Source: Flavobacterium sp. (GTDB lineage: Bacteria; Bacteroidota; Bacteroidia; Flavobacteriales; Flavobacteriaceae). Taken from it: 64,000 bases of DNA. Shown piece by piece: positions 17,738-27,982 of this stretch (positions are counted from its first letter, which is position 1; each line of letters begins with the position of its first letter). A program made the translations under genes and the position numbers. The notes below the pieces were generated by a model that saw only the letters and a program-made list of their open reading frames with translations, searched no databases and was not told the DNA's origin. The stretch covers positions 127,534 through 191,533 of the forward strand of contig JAGYJR010000001.1 of NCBI GenBank assembly GCA_018401995.1, written 5' to 3'.

Positions 17738-20700
17738 ATGAGAATTCTATTTTTACTTTTTTGCTTCACCTTTTCAACTACTTTTTTTGCTCAACATAAT
17801 TTTGATAACCACTGGAAAAAGGTCTATCAATTTGAACTAAATGGCGAAGTAAAATCGGCTCAAAAAGAAGTGCAATCCATTTTCAAAAAAGCAAAGCGAC
17901 AAGAAAATGAAGTACAATTAGTAAAATGTTTTTTCTATTTATCGAAATTCAAACAAGTTTTAAATGAAAACGCTCAATTGACAATCATTCAAGACATTGA
18001 GCGTGAAATCAAAGAAGCCAAACCTGTTTCCAAAGCATTGTTGCGCTATATATACATTGGAATGCTTGAAGATTACCTTTCGAATTATCGTTATATTATA
18101 GCCCAAAGAACTCCAATAAAAAACGAGAAACACAAGGATTTTTTAACTTGGACAACATTAGATTTTCACAATGAAATTGATTCCACTTATTCCTATTTAT
18201 TAGAATCTGAAAAAGAGCTTAGAAGTGTAAATATTGCATCATTTAAAGAAATATTTGAGTATTCGTTTCATATTGATGCAAAAAAAAGTAGTGTTTATGA
18301 TTTTTTATCAGAAAAGACTAGTACACATCTGCAATCTCAAGTTAACACCGTAACAAACAATGAAGGAACAAATAGGGAAATTTCTCTTCTTTTTGATGAA
18401 CCAATAATCTTCAAAAATGTAAATTTTGAAAAAATACAAAATAAAAACTTACTTAAATTAATTAGTCTTTGGAAAAAAAATGAAGCTTTTCATTTGATAC
18501 AAAATAATGAAAACGAATTAGATAGAGTTTACAGAGAACGAATATGGACTGTAAAAACAATTCTAAAAAATGATAGCTTATTTTTTAAAAAAGCTAGTCA
18601 ATTAGAAAAGAAAACTAAAAATAATCATTTGAAAAAGCAATTACAAATCGATAGACTTGACTACATTTTTCAAACAGCAAAAAAAACTAATAAAATAAAA
18701 AATTATGAAGAAGCTTTACAATTGATTGACACAATTTTACAAACTAGGATTAATAGTCAAGCGCTATATCAAGCAGAAAATATTAAACAAACAATATTAC
18801 AAAAGTATCTTTCAATTCATTTACCTAAAAACAGCTACCCTAATCAAAGTAATTTAGCAGCTGTAGATTTTAAAAATGTTGACACACTTACGATTAAATA
18901 CTTCAAGATACCTGTTGAATATTCCGATTTATTTAATCACAATTACAATACCAAAATCAGTCAAAATAAAGATTCAATTTTAAATAAGCTTATCACAAGT
19001 AATGAGCAACTAATTAAAGAGCAAATTGTAGTTCTTCCTTTGAATAAATACAACTTAAGTTCTACAGAATTTGTTTTAGAAAAATTAGACATTGGTCATT
19101 ATTTAATTTATGTTGAGACATCAAATTATGATAAAAAAGACAAGGAAGCTTTTAGTTACCAAAGTATAATTGTTTCTAACTTTTTTATTGTTGATGAGCA
19201 AGAAGATAAGAAAGACTCTTTTTATGTTTACAACAGAAAAACTGGAAAACCAATCGAGAATGTTGTTGTTAGAAATAATTTAGAGACAAAATTATCTTCA
19301 ATTAATGGAAAGACATTTTTCAACCATAAAAAAAGAGAGAAAAACAAAAATTACCAAAATAAAGCTTTATTTATATCCAAAAATGACACTATTGTTCAAA
19401 ACTATTATGAAGGGTATTTACCAGATGATGAAACAATAAATTTGGACGAATACGACAATTGGGAAGCAAAGGCATTATTATATTTTGATAGAGCAATATA
19501 CAGACCTGGACAAAAACTTTTTTACAAAGGAATATTATTGCAAAAAAAAGATACAGAAAAAAGTGTAGTCCCATTTCTTACAGTTAATGTTGTAATTAAA
19601 GATGCAAACTACACTATTATTAAAGAATTTGAAGTACAGACTAATGAATTTGGAAGTTTCTCTGGCGAATTTGAAATACCAAAAAATGTAGTAACAGGTG
19701 AATTTGAAATTGAAATCGAAGAACCTGATAATTATGAAAAAGATGATAAATATTACGACAATGAAGAGGAAGAACACATTTTCTGGGATAATGTAGATTT
19801 TAGCTACAATTCATTTTATTTTTCCGTTGAAGAATACAAACGTCCAACATTTGAAGTAACATTTGATGAAATAAATGAAAATTACACCATTGGCGACACC
19901 ATAAAAGTTAAAGGAAACACCAAAGCTTTTGCAGGAAACAACCTTACAAATGCTAAGATTAAATACACAGTTTCAAGACGTTTAATAGTTAAAGAAAAAT
20001 ATGTTCCATACCAACAAAATTTTATAAACGAAACTATTTCAACTAATGAAAAAGGTGATTTTACTATCTCTTTTGTTGCAAATGATTCTATCTTTAACAA
20101 TGAAGAAATAATCTCTTTTGACTATGCTATTCAAGCTGAAGTTACAGATGTACAAGGCGAAACTCAAATTGCTTCTAAAAATGTATCCGTAAGTCAAGAA
20201 ATGCTTGAAATACAGCTAATTATTCCAAATGAAATATATGTGGAAAAAGAAAATAAATTGGTAATTAAATCCCAAACAAAAAATCAATTCCCAATCGAAG
20301 CTTCTGGAAAAATCCTAATTTATGAAATAAAAAGTAAGCCATTTTTAAAACAGCGAAGAAATGGATTTCCAATTATTCAAACCATTCCAAGAGCAAAATT
20401 TGAAAGCTTATTCCCTCATCTACCTTATGACAGAAAAGATTTAGAAGCAACAGAAGAATTAGTAAAAACCATTACTTTTAACACTAAAAAAAGTAAAGAA
20501 ATTGTTTTATCCTTTTTGAAAAACCTTCCTAACAAAAAATTTAAAATTGTAGCCGAAGCACTTGATCAAAAAGGAAACATCATAAAAACAGAGAAAATAA
20601 TTACTGTTTCTTCAAAAGAGAAACCATTACGAGAAGATAAAGTATACACTTTTAAAGACATTTCAGAGCCTAATTCAAATGCTTATACTTTTGAAATTTA

Positions 20701-23700
20701 CAGTATAATTCCTGATTTATATATTACTGGTCGCTGTAATGAGTTGGGTGAAATGAGTACAGAACCTCAAACGATTCAACTTAGTAATGGAAGAGGAATT
20801 TTGAAGTTTATAAAAAACAATCCTACTACAGAATTAGCACAATTCCACTTTAGTAGCATATGGGAAAATGAAGGCTATGAAGAAAACTACCAAATACTAA
20901 CAGAAAAAAACAATACTCAAATTCAATTCGAAGCAACTAGCCTTCGCAACAAGATAGAACCTGGAAGTAAAGAAAAATGGGCTTTTAAAATTATTGACCA
21001 AAAAATTCAAACCGAAATTTTAGCCAGTATGTATGATAGTTCTTTGGATCAATTCAAAAAAAGCATGTGGGAAGATTTGAATTTTGAAACAACAAATTTT
21101 AATAATTTTCAAGTGAATGTTAAAAAGAACAACACTTCAAATTTCTATATTGAAAATTTCAATTTTAACAGAAAATATTCTCAAACTTTTAAAAGAGCAA
21201 TTCTAACACTAAATTGGTTCGGATTTAAATTTTTGAATGATAGTAACAACCAATTTCGTGAGAAGTATTTAAAAACAATTGAAAGAAAAATAAATTTATC
21301 AAAAGACAACACACATACATATGGAAATGTTTCAGATAATCTAGGTCCCTTGGCCGGAGCTAATGTGATCGTTAAAGGAACAAAAAATGGAACAACTACA
21401 GATTTTGACGGCAACTTTTCAATCAAAGCGGAACCTGGTGACATTTTAGAAGTTACCTATACAGGCATGAAAAAATTAAGTGTATCAGTAGACAACTCAA
21501 AAGAAATTAATATAATTTTAGAAGAAGATATTTTAACTGGTTCAGAAGTAGTAGTTGTAGCTTATGGAGGGACAAAAAAATCTAATGTAACTTCTGCGGT
21601 TTCTGTAGTTAAAGCGGATTCTATTGAGCAGATACCTATCGCATCTCTTGATCAGGTTTTACAGGGCAATTTCTCTGGCTTACAAATGTCAACAGGTTCA
21701 GGACAACCAGGACAAAGCGGAACTATTCGTCTTAGAGGTACAAGTACAATTAATAATAATGGGGCACCTTTATTTATTGTTGACGGTATTCCAGTTGATG
21801 AGGATTACTTTAGAAGTTTAAATTCTAACAATATTGAAAGTGCGTCAGTCTTAAAAGATGCTTCTGCTGCAGCATTGTATGGCAGTAGAGGGGCAAACGG
21901 TGTTGTTATAATCACCACTAAAAATGCAGTTAAAGAATTAGCACAAGTACAAACCAGAAGTAATTTTAACGAAACCGCTTTCTTTTTCCCACATATTACA
22001 ACGGATACTAATGGAGCGTTTTCTTTTGAGTTTATAACACCAGAATCGCTAACCCAATGGAAACTTCGATTATTAGGACACAACAATCAAGGTGATTCAG
22101 GATACTTAGAATCAAAAATCATTGCACAAAAAGAAGTAATGCTTCAAACCAATATGCCACGATTTGTGCGTGAAAAAGACGAAATCACCCTTACGGCAAA
22201 AGTTGCGAATCTTACCAATGAAGTAAAAACAGGAAATGCTATGTTGCTCCTTTTTGATGCTACTTCCATGAATCCTATTGATTCTATTGCTGCCAATGAA
22301 ACCAATATCAAATCATTTTCTTGTAAACCTAAAGAAAGCGTCGCGGTGAGTTGGACAATCAAAATTCCAGAAAACATTCAAGGTTTACAATACAAAATAG
22401 TAGCCAAATCTGGAAACTATTCTGATGGAGAAGAAAATATTTTACCGGTTTTAAGTAATAAAATTTTGGTTACTGAAAGTCTTCCAATTTGGGTGAAAGC
22501 AAATTCCAAAAAAGAATATGTTTTTGAAAAACTAAAAAACTCCACATCAAATTCAGCAAGAAATCATCAACTGACTTTGACTTATACTTCAAACCCAACT
22601 TGGTTAGTCTTGGAAGCGTTACCTTATTTAATGGAATACGAACACGAATGTGCTGAACAAACATTTTCAAGATTTTACGGAAACTTCATCGCATCAGAAA
22701 TTATTTCGAGCCAACCCAAAATGGCTGATTTACTGGAATCTTGGAAGAAAAATCCTGGACCAACTTCTAAATTAACCCAAAATGAGGCATTAAAATCTAT
22801 AGTTCTCAATGAAACTCCGTGGTTGCTTGATACTGAAAGTGAAGCGTCAAAAAACAAGCGATTAGCACTTCTAATGGATGCAAATGCCATGAAAGAATCT
22901 GAAATGCAGACGCTGAAAAAATTGGAAGAAAAACAATTGCCTTCTGGAGGATTTCCTTGGTTTGATGGCGGCGAAGCTAATTTGTATATAACCCAACATA
23001 TTTTAGCAGGTTTTGGACACTTAGAAAAAATTGCACCTGAGAAATCTATTGTTTTTGAAAATATTACTTCAAAAGCGATTCCGTTTCTGGATACAACTTT
23101 TGAAAATCAAAAAACTTCAAAAGAAAAAACAGTAAATCATAACAAATTCAACAACTTGCATTTTCTTTATGCTCGAAGTTTTTATCTTGATAAAAAACCA
23201 CTTTCACCAAAAATGAAAACGTTAATTCAAGAAGAAATTCAGGATTTACAATCAAATTGGCTTTCGCTTACATTATACCAAAAAGGTTTATTAGCACTAA
23301 CAATGCATCGCATGAACGAGAAGAAGTTTGCTAAAAAAATCATCAAACATTTAAAAGAAACTGCTGCTACAAATTCAGATTTTGGAATGTATTGGATAGC
23401 TAATAAAAACGGCTACTATTGGTACGAATCAGCAATTGAAACACAAGCACTATTAATAGAAGCTTTCTCAGAAATTGAAAACGATGAAAAATTGGTAGAA
23501 GAAATGAAAGTTTGGCTACTAAAACAAAAACAATTGAATCATTGGCCCACAACAAAAGCAACTACTGAAGCCACTTATGCACTGTTACTTCGTGGAAAAA
23601 GTTGGAATAATGAAAAAGGCGAAACCCAATTCAAAATTGGAAATCAAAAATTTAGCACTTCAGAAAAAACAGAAAATAATAACTTAGGAAACATCAAAAA

Positions 23701-24256
23701 GCAATGGCAATCAAATGAAATTTCGGAAAATATGGGACAAATTTCAGTAAACAACCAATCGGAAGTTCCAGGTTTTGGTGGTGTTTATTGGCAATATTTC
23801 GAAGATTTAGAAACCATAAATCCAGATGAAAATCAAAAAATTAAAATTGAAAAATCATTATTCAAAAAAGAGTCCGTAACTAATGGAAGTCAATTAGTTC
23901 CAATAACAAATTCGAATATAAAAGTAGGTGATTTAGTAACAATCCGAATTGTGGTTACTACTAATAAAAACCTGGAATTTGTTCATTTAAAAGACGCTAG
24001 AGCAACTTGTTTTGAACCTGTTGCCGTTTTATCAAAATACGAAAGACAAAACAATATTAGCTATTACAGAAGTACAAAAGATGTGGCTACTCATTTCTTT
24101 TTCGATACTATGAACAAAGGAACTTATGTTTTTGAGTATGATGTTAGAGTTACTAATTTAGGCATTTTCAATGATGGAATTTCCACTTTACAAAGCATGT
24201 ATGCTCCAGAATTTAGCGCCTTTTCGAAAAGCACAAAAGTTCAAGTTCAAGAATAA
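17738..24256 (+). CDS. Alpha-2-macroglobulin-like protein with embedded SusC-type regulatory domain and TonB plug
   Basis: 2172 residues, signal peptide MRILFLLFCFTFSTTFFAQ. About 580-610: MG2 signature DRAIYRPGQKLFYKG. About 1120-1135: MASMYDSSLD-type segment (ASMYDSSLDQF), the domain that normally carries the bait region. About 1190-1275: carboxypeptidase-regulatory-like domain (VSDNLGPLAGANVIVKGT, TTTDFDGNFSI). About 1275-1395: TonB plug in SusC style (EVVVVAYG, LQGNFSGLQM, LFIVDGIPVDE, VLKDASAAALYGSRGANG). About 1410: A2M domain (AFFFPHITTDTNGAFSF). Cys1638-Ala-Glu-Gln is the thioester CxEQ motif, followed by a helical thioester domain. No SusC beta-barrel and no sorting tail are present. 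Periplasmic protease trapping or envelope defence is expected from the family; what the plug adds is unknown. Confidence 0.9.
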   Translation: MRILFLLFCFTFSTTFFAQHNFDNHWKKVYQFELNGEVKSAQKEVQSIFKKAKRQENEVQLVKCFFYLSKFKQVLNENAQLTIIQDIEREIKEAKPVSKALLRYIYIGMLEDYLSNYRYIIAQRTPIKNEKHKDFLTWTTLDFHNEIDSTYSYLLESEKELRSVNIASFKEIFEYSFHIDAKKSSVYDFLSEKTSTHLQSQVNTVTNNEGTNREISLLFDEPIIFKNVNFEKIQNKNLLKLISLWKKNEAFHLIQNNENELDRVYRERIWTVKTILKNDSLFFKKASQLEKKTKNNHLKKQLQIDRLDYIFQTAKKTNKIKNYEEALQLIDTILQTRINSQALYQAENIKQTILQKYLSIHLPKNSYPNQSNLAAVDFKNVDTLTIKYFKIPVEYSDLFNHNYNTKISQNKDSILNKLITSNEQLIKEQIVVLPLNKYNLSSTEFVLEKLDIGHYLIYVETSNYDKKDKEAFSYQSIIVSNFFIVDEQEDKKDSFYVYNRKTGKPIENVVVRNNLETKLSSINGKTFFNHKKREKNKNYQNKALFISKNDTIVQNYYEGYLPDDETINLDEYDNWEAKALLYFDRAIYRPGQKLFYKGILLQKKDTEKSVVPFLTVNVVIKDANYTIIKEFEVQTNEFGSFSGEFEIPKNVVTGEFEIEIEEPDNYEKDDKYYDNEEEEHIFWDNVDFSYNSFYFSVEEYKRPTFEVTFDEINENYTIGDTIKVKGNTKAFAGNNLTNAKIKYTVSRRLIVKEKYVPYQQNFINETISTNEKGDFTISFVANDSIFNNEEIISFDYAIQAEVTDVQGETQIASKNVSVSQEMLEIQLIIPNEIYVEKENKLVIKSQTKNQFPIEASGKILIYEIKSKPFLKQRRNGFPIIQTIPRAKFESLFPHLPYDRKDLEATEELVKTITFNTKKSKEIVLSFLKNLPNKKFKIVAEALDQKGNIIKTEKIITVSSKEKPLREDKVYTFKDISEPNSNAYTFEIYSIIPDLYITGRCNELGEMSTEPQTIQLSNGRGILKFIKNNPTTELAQFHFSSIWENEGYEENYQILTEKNNTQIQFEATSLRNKIEPGSKEKWAFKIIDQKIQTEILASMYDSSLDQFKKSMWEDLNFETTNFNNFQVNVKKNNTSNFYIENFNFNRKYSQTFKRAILTLNWFGFKFLNDSNNQFREKYLKTIERKINLSKDNTHTYGNVSDNLGPLAGANVIVKGTKNGTTTDFDGNFSIKAEPGDILEVTYTGMKKLSVSVDNSKEINIILEEDILTGSEVVVVAYGGTKKSNVTSAVSVVKADSIEQIPIASLDQVLQGNFSGLQMSTGSGQPGQSGTIRLRGTSTINNNGAPLFIVDGIPVDEDYFRSLNSNNIESASVLKDASAAALYGSRGANGVVIITTKNAVKELAQVQTRSNFNETAFFFPHITTDTNGAFSFEFITPESLTQWKLRLLGHNNQGDSGYLESKIIAQKEVMLQTNMPRFVREKDEITLTAKVANLTNEVKTGNAMLLLFDATSMNPIDSIAANETNIKSFSCKPKESVAVSWTIKIPENIQGLQYKIVAKSGNYSDGEENILPVLSNKILVTESLPIWVKANSKKEYVFEKLKNSTSNSARNHQLTLTYTSNPTWLVLEALPYLMEYEHECAEQTFSRFYGNFIASEIISSQPKMADLLESWKKNPGPTSKLTQNEALKSIVLNETPWLLDTESEASKNKRLALLMDANAMKESEMQTLKKLEEKQLPSGGFPWFDGGEANLYITQHILAGFGHLEKIAPEKSIVFENITSKAIPFLDTTFENQKTSKEKTVNHNKFNNLHFLYARSFYLDKKPLSPKMKTLIQEEIQDLQSNWLSLTLYQKGLLALTMHRMNEKKFAKKIIKHLKETAATNSDFGMYWIANKNGYYWYESAIETQALLIEAFSEIENDEKLVEEMKVWLLKQKQLNHWPTTKATTEATYALLLRGKSWNNEKGETQFKIGNQKFSTSEKTENNNLGNIKKQWQSNEISENMGQISVNNQSEVPGFGGVYWQYFEDLETINPDENQKIKIEKSLFKKESVTNGSQLVPITNSNIKVGDLVTIRIVVTTNKNLEFVHLKDARATCFEPVAVLSKYERQNNISYYRSTKDVATHFFFDTMNKGTYVFEYDVRVTNLGIFNDGISTLQSMYAPEFSAFSKSTKVQVQE

Positions 24257-24282
24257 TAGGAAACTTAAGAATTTAACATAAA

Positions 24283-24310
24283 AAAACGTCCCGAAAAATC
24301 GGGACGTTTT
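24283..24310. terminator. Bidirectional terminator
   Basis: A 12-bp perfect stem (AAAACGTCCCGA / TCGGGACGTTTT) with an AAAA loop, between the convergent macroglobulin and S46 peptidase genes. Confidence 0.92.
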
Positions 24311-24328
24311 ATTTAATGAATTTGCAAA

Positions 24329-26479
24329 TTACTTTACAATGGTCATTTCATCTACAAGGTGTTTCGCACCAGCATAGGTATCAATTACCCAAAGTACAAA
24401 ACGAACATCAACGTTGATTGTTCTTTGTAATTTTGGATCAAAAATTACGTCACCAGCCATAGCTTCGATGTTTCCGTCGAATGCTAAACCGATTAACTCA
24501 CCTTTTCCGTTTAAAACTGGTGAACCTGAATTTCCTCCAGTGATATCGTTATCGGTTAAGAAATTCACGTGTAACGTTCCGTCTTTATCTGCATAACGAC
24601 CGTAGTTACGTGCTTTTTGCATGTCTAAAATTTTGGTTGGCAAATCAAATTCAGCATCGCCTTTTTTGTATTTTTTTACCAAACCTTCCATTGTAGTATA
24701 ATTGTTCACTTTTGCATCGTTACGTTTGTCAGCTGGTAACGCACGAACTTTTCCATAAGTTAAACGCAACGTTGAATTTGCATCTGGATACAAAATAGTA
24801 GCTATTTTAGATTCTCTCAAACCTTCAACCAATAAACGGAAAGCCGCACTGTAATCGTTTTGTGCTTTTGCAATTTCATCTGATTTTGCATTGTAGTGGT
24901 TTAATAACTCATTAGATAATTTCACTAATGGATCATTTGCAACTGCTGCTTGATTTGGAACTAATAAAAATGCTTTTATTTTTTCAGCAGAAGAAAAAAT
25001 ACTCAATTCAAATGCTGCATTTACATAAGCAGTAAAATCATTATTATTTGCTTTTCCAATTTCAGCAACAAACGGAGCAATTCCATAACCAGTAGCTTTT
25101 GTTGCGTATAAATTCAATTGTCCTGCTAAAACATCTTTTTCAGCTGGAATATAAACCTCTGTAAAAAACTCATCCGCCATTTGGGATAATGCAGGAGCCA
25201 TTTGTTTTCTCTTTTCTTCGTTAGCATTAGCATAAGCTTCTAATTGACGACCTAAGCTTCTTGCAATTGTACCGTAAGAACTAGAACGCAATAATGTCAT
25301 TAAATAATTATCGTGTTTTGCTTTTTCATTAGTTAAAGCGTAATAATTATTAATAGTTGCAACAACATTTCCGTATTTTGCTTTATTTTCTTTTTTGTTT
25401 GCCCATTTATTGAATTTTGCTTCTTGAGCCGCTTTTGTTTTTGCCGTACCAAATTGCGTTAACGCATCAATCATTCCTTGACGGTTTTTCCAGTAATTTG
25501 CAATTGAAGCATATTTTGAAGCATACATTAAATTCACTTCAGCGCTTTGGTTCATGTGCACTTTTAACTTGTCCATTCCCATTTTTGAACCTTCTACCCA
25601 AGCTGGATAAGCGAATTTCACGTTTTGATCAATTCCGCTTGCTGGCATCCAACGGTTAGTTCTACCTGGATAACCTAGAATCATAGCGAAATCGTTTTCT
25701 TTCACTCCACCAATATTTACTGGTAAGTAGTGTTTTGGTTTTAATGGAACATTGTTCGTAGAATATTCCGCTGGTTGTCCGTTTGCATCAGCATAAACTC
25801 TGAATAAAGAGAAATCTGCAGTATGACGTGGCCATTCCCAGTTGTCTGTATCACCACCAAATTTTCCTAAACTTTCTTCTGGAGTTCCTACTAAACGAAC
25901 ATCAGTATAATCTTGGTAAACGAAATAATAGTATTCATTTCCTTGGAAGAAAGGACGAACCGAAACTGTATATTTCCCACCTTCGTCGTTTTCTTTTTGG
26001 ATTGATGCAATTTCCTTGTTGATAGCCGCTTCTCTTTCAGCTTCTGTCATAGAAGGATTTACTTTTGATAAAATTCTTTTAGTAACATCATCCATACGAA
26101 CGAAGAAACGAACGAATAAATTCTTTGGTTTTAATTCTTTGCTTCTATCAGCAGCCCAAAAACCATCTTTTAAGTAGTTGTTTTCTGGAGTTGATAATTC
26201 AGCAATTTTATCGTAACCACAGTGGTGATTCGTTAAAACTAAACCATCTTTTGAAATCATTTCAGCAGTACAACCGCCATTAAACTGAACGATTGCATCT
26301 TTCAAACTGTGGTTGTTGATGCTGTAAATTTCATCGGCTGTTAATTGCAAGCCCATTTTTTGCATGTCGCGGTGATTCAAACGTTCTATGAACATTAAAA
26401 ACCACATTCCTTCGTTAGCTTTTACTGATGCTGGTAACATTAGCATAGCAGTAACAACGAATAGTACTAATTTTTTCAT
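24329..26479 (-). CDS. S46-family dipeptidyl-peptidase, DPP7 type
   Basis: 716 residues with a signal peptide (MKKLVLFVVTAMLMLPASVKA) and mature start NEGMWF. Chymotrypsin-like catalytic residues: His in LTNHHCGYDKI, Asp in the GGDTDNWEWPRHTADF region, Ser in GGNSGSPVL. Eighteen residues after that Ser the protein has Gly (AFDGNIEAM), the residue known from DPP7 enzymes that prefer hydrophobic P1; DPP11 has Arg there. It removes dipeptides from periplasmic oligopeptides, a main amino-acid supply route in asaccharolytic Bacteroidota. Confidence 0.93.
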   Translation of the reverse strand: MKKLVLFVVTAMLMLPASVKANEGMWFLMFIERLNHRDMQKMGLQLTADEIYSINNHSLKDAIVQFNGGCTAEMISKDGLVLTNHHCGYDKIAELSTPENNYLKDGFWAADRSKELKPKNLFVRFFVRMDDVTKRILSKVNPSMTEAEREAAINKEIASIQKENDEGGKYTVSVRPFFQGNEYYYFVYQDYTDVRLVGTPEESLGKFGGDTDNWEWPRHTADFSLFRVYADANGQPAEYSTNNVPLKPKHYLPVNIGGVKENDFAMILGYPGRTNRWMPASGIDQNVKFAYPAWVEGSKMGMDKLKVHMNQSAEVNLMYASKYASIANYWKNRQGMIDALTQFGTAKTKAAQEAKFNKWANKKENKAKYGNVVATINNYYALTNEKAKHDNYLMTLLRSSSYGTIARSLGRQLEAYANANEEKRKQMAPALSQMADEFFTEVYIPAEKDVLAGQLNLYATKATGYGIAPFVAEIGKANNNDFTAYVNAAFELSIFSSAEKIKAFLLVPNQAAVANDPLVKLSNELLNHYNAKSDEIAKAQNDYSAAFRLLVEGLRESKIATILYPDANSTLRLTYGKVRALPADKRNDAKVNNYTTMEGLVKKYKKGDAEFDLPTKILDMQKARNYGRYADKDGTLHVNFLTDNDITGGNSGSPVLNGKGELIGLAFDGNIEAMAGDVIFDPKLQRTINVDVRFVLWVIDTYAGAKHLVDEMTIVK

Positions 26480-26582
26480 TGAAAATCTAATTTTTGATTT
26501 GATAAGGCGAAGATACTCAAAATTAATTTTGAATAAAATTTAGGAAAAGAAAAGTCGCATTTTTAATTTAATTTTAACGAAA

Positions 26583-26606
26583 AAAGCATCTCGATGGAGA
26601 TGCTTT
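26583..26606 (-). terminator. Terminator after obgE
   Basis: AAAGCATCTC-GATG-GAGATGCTTT, a 10-bp stem; on the minus strand a T-run follows. It lies 21 bp past the obgE stop. Confidence 0.85.
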
Positions 26607-26626
26607 ATTGGTATTTTATTATTGAA

Positions 26627-27628
26627 TTATGAATTCAACATTTGCCACAGTTTATCTTTCAATTCTTGCAAACCTTGCTGAGCTACCGATGAGATGAACA
26701 TATATGGTGTTCCTTTGAAAGCTTTGTCTAGCTCAATTTTCATTTCCGCTTTTAGTTCATCATCTAACATATCGGATTTTGAAATTACAATTAAACGGTC
26801 TTTATCTAGCATTTCTGGATTGTAACGACGTAATTCGTCTAATAAAATCTCATATTCATTTTTAACATCTGTGGCATCTGCAGGAACTAAAAACAACAAA
26901 GTTGAATTCCTTTCAATATGACGTAAAAAATAATGACCAAGTCCTTTACCTTCCGCAGCACCTTCAATAATTCCAGGAATATCAGCCATTACAAACGATT
27001 GAAAATCTCTGTAAGCTACAATTCCTAAATTAGGTTTTAAAGTAGTAAACGGATAATCTGCAATTTTTGGTTTAGCTGAAGTTAGCACCGATAATAAAGT
27101 TGATTTCCCAGCATTTGGAAAACCTACTAAACCTACATCAGCTAAAACTTTCAATTCTAGAATGATATCCATTTCTTGAATTGGCATTCCAGGTTGTGAA
27201 TAACGAGGCGTTTGATTAGTTGAACTTCTAAAATGCCAGTTTCCTAATCCACCTTTTCCTCCTTTTGCAAGAATTTTAACCTCATCATGTTCGGTAATTT
27301 CGAATAAAACTTCTCCCGTTTCTTTGTCTTTTACTACAGTTCCTAATGGTACTTCTAAATATTTATCTTCACCATCAGCACCTGTACTTCTCGCACTACC
27401 ACCATCGCCACCGTGTCCGGCTTTAACGTGACGCACAAATTTTAAGTGAAAAAGTGTCCAAAGATTTTTATTCCCTTTAATGTATACGTGACCACCGCGA
27501 CCACCATCTCCACCATCTGGCCCGCCTTTTTCAATGAATTTTTCTCTGTGTAAATGGGTAGAACCTTTTCCGCCTTTACCCGATGCAACATATATTTTTA
27601 CGTAATCTACGAAGTTCCCCTCAGTCAT
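26627..27628 (-). CDS. obgE: GTPase ObgE/CgtA
   Basis: 333 residues. The glycine-rich Obg domain ([31 protein letters not shown]) is followed by a GTPase domain with G1 [12 protein letters not shown]3 [16 protein letters not shown] and G4 SKSD. The optional C-terminal OCT domain is absent, as usual in this phylum. Obg binds the 50S subunit and couples its assembly to growth state. The upstream 495 bp have no gene but several repeats. Confidence 0.95.
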   Translation of the reverse strand: MTEGNFVDYVKIYVASGKGGKGSTHLHREKFIEKGGPDGGDGGRGGHVYIKGNKNLWTLFHLKFVRHVKAGHGGDGGSARSTGADGEDKYLEVPLGTVVKDKETGEVLFEITEHDEVKILAKGGKGGLGNWHFRSSTNQTPRYSQPGMPIQEMDIILELKVLADVGLVGFPNAGKSTLLSVLTSAKPKIADYPFTTLKPNLGIVAYRDFQSFVMADIPGIIEGAAEGKGLGHYFLRHIERNSTLLFLVPADATDVKNEYEILLDELRRYNPEMLDKDRLIVISKSDMLDDELKAEMKIELDKAFKGTPYMFISSVAQQGLQELKDKLWQMLNS

Positions 27629-27776
27629 ATTTTTATATTTTATTTTGACTTGTGTCTAAAGAATACCTGACAGCCACCGGCTGTCCTCCTTTTAATTTCA
27701 AATCTTCTGTCATTTTGAAGTTAGAAGCTAGAAGTAACTTAAAACTAGAATTAAACATTTTGCAAAGATAGGGAAA

Positions 27777-27804
27777 GTTGGAAGTTAGAAGTTGGAAGTT
27801 GGAA
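27777..27804. repeat. Heptamer array (4 units, GTTGGAA)
   Basis: GTTGGAA, GTTAGAA, GTTGGAA, GTTGGAA in phase. On the minus strand it lies 6 bp upstream of a TATCTTTG box, the same order as at rlmB. Confidence 0.8.
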
Positions 27805-27887
27805 GATTTTTTAAAGTTGAAATTTGTTTCAGGTTTGGTAGCACAAAGTTTCGCTATGTTTTTCACTAAGTTTCACGATGTTTTTTT

Positions 27888-27915
27888 GTTTCAAGTTTCA
27901 GGTTTCAGGTTTGAA
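27888..27915. repeat. Heptamer array (4 units, GTTTCAG)
   Basis: GTTTCAA, GTTTCAG, GTTTCAG, GTTTGAA in phase, followed by looser TTGAATT/TTGGAAT units to about 27960. Confidence 0.75.
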
Positions 27916-27982
27916 TTTGATTTTTGAATTTGTTCTTGATTTTTGGAATTTGGAATTTGACTTTTGGGTTTTGATTAGGAAT

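Noticed and set aside
27633..27866. A 77-codon minus-strand frame upstream of obgE
   Set aside because: It is built from heptamer repeats (NFQLLTSNFPYL, LLLASNF) and has no family resemblance; it only reflects the repeat array.
27777..27915. CRISPR-like or minisatellite array
   Set aside because: Units are 7 bp with no spacers, no longer conserved repeat and no cas gene nearby.
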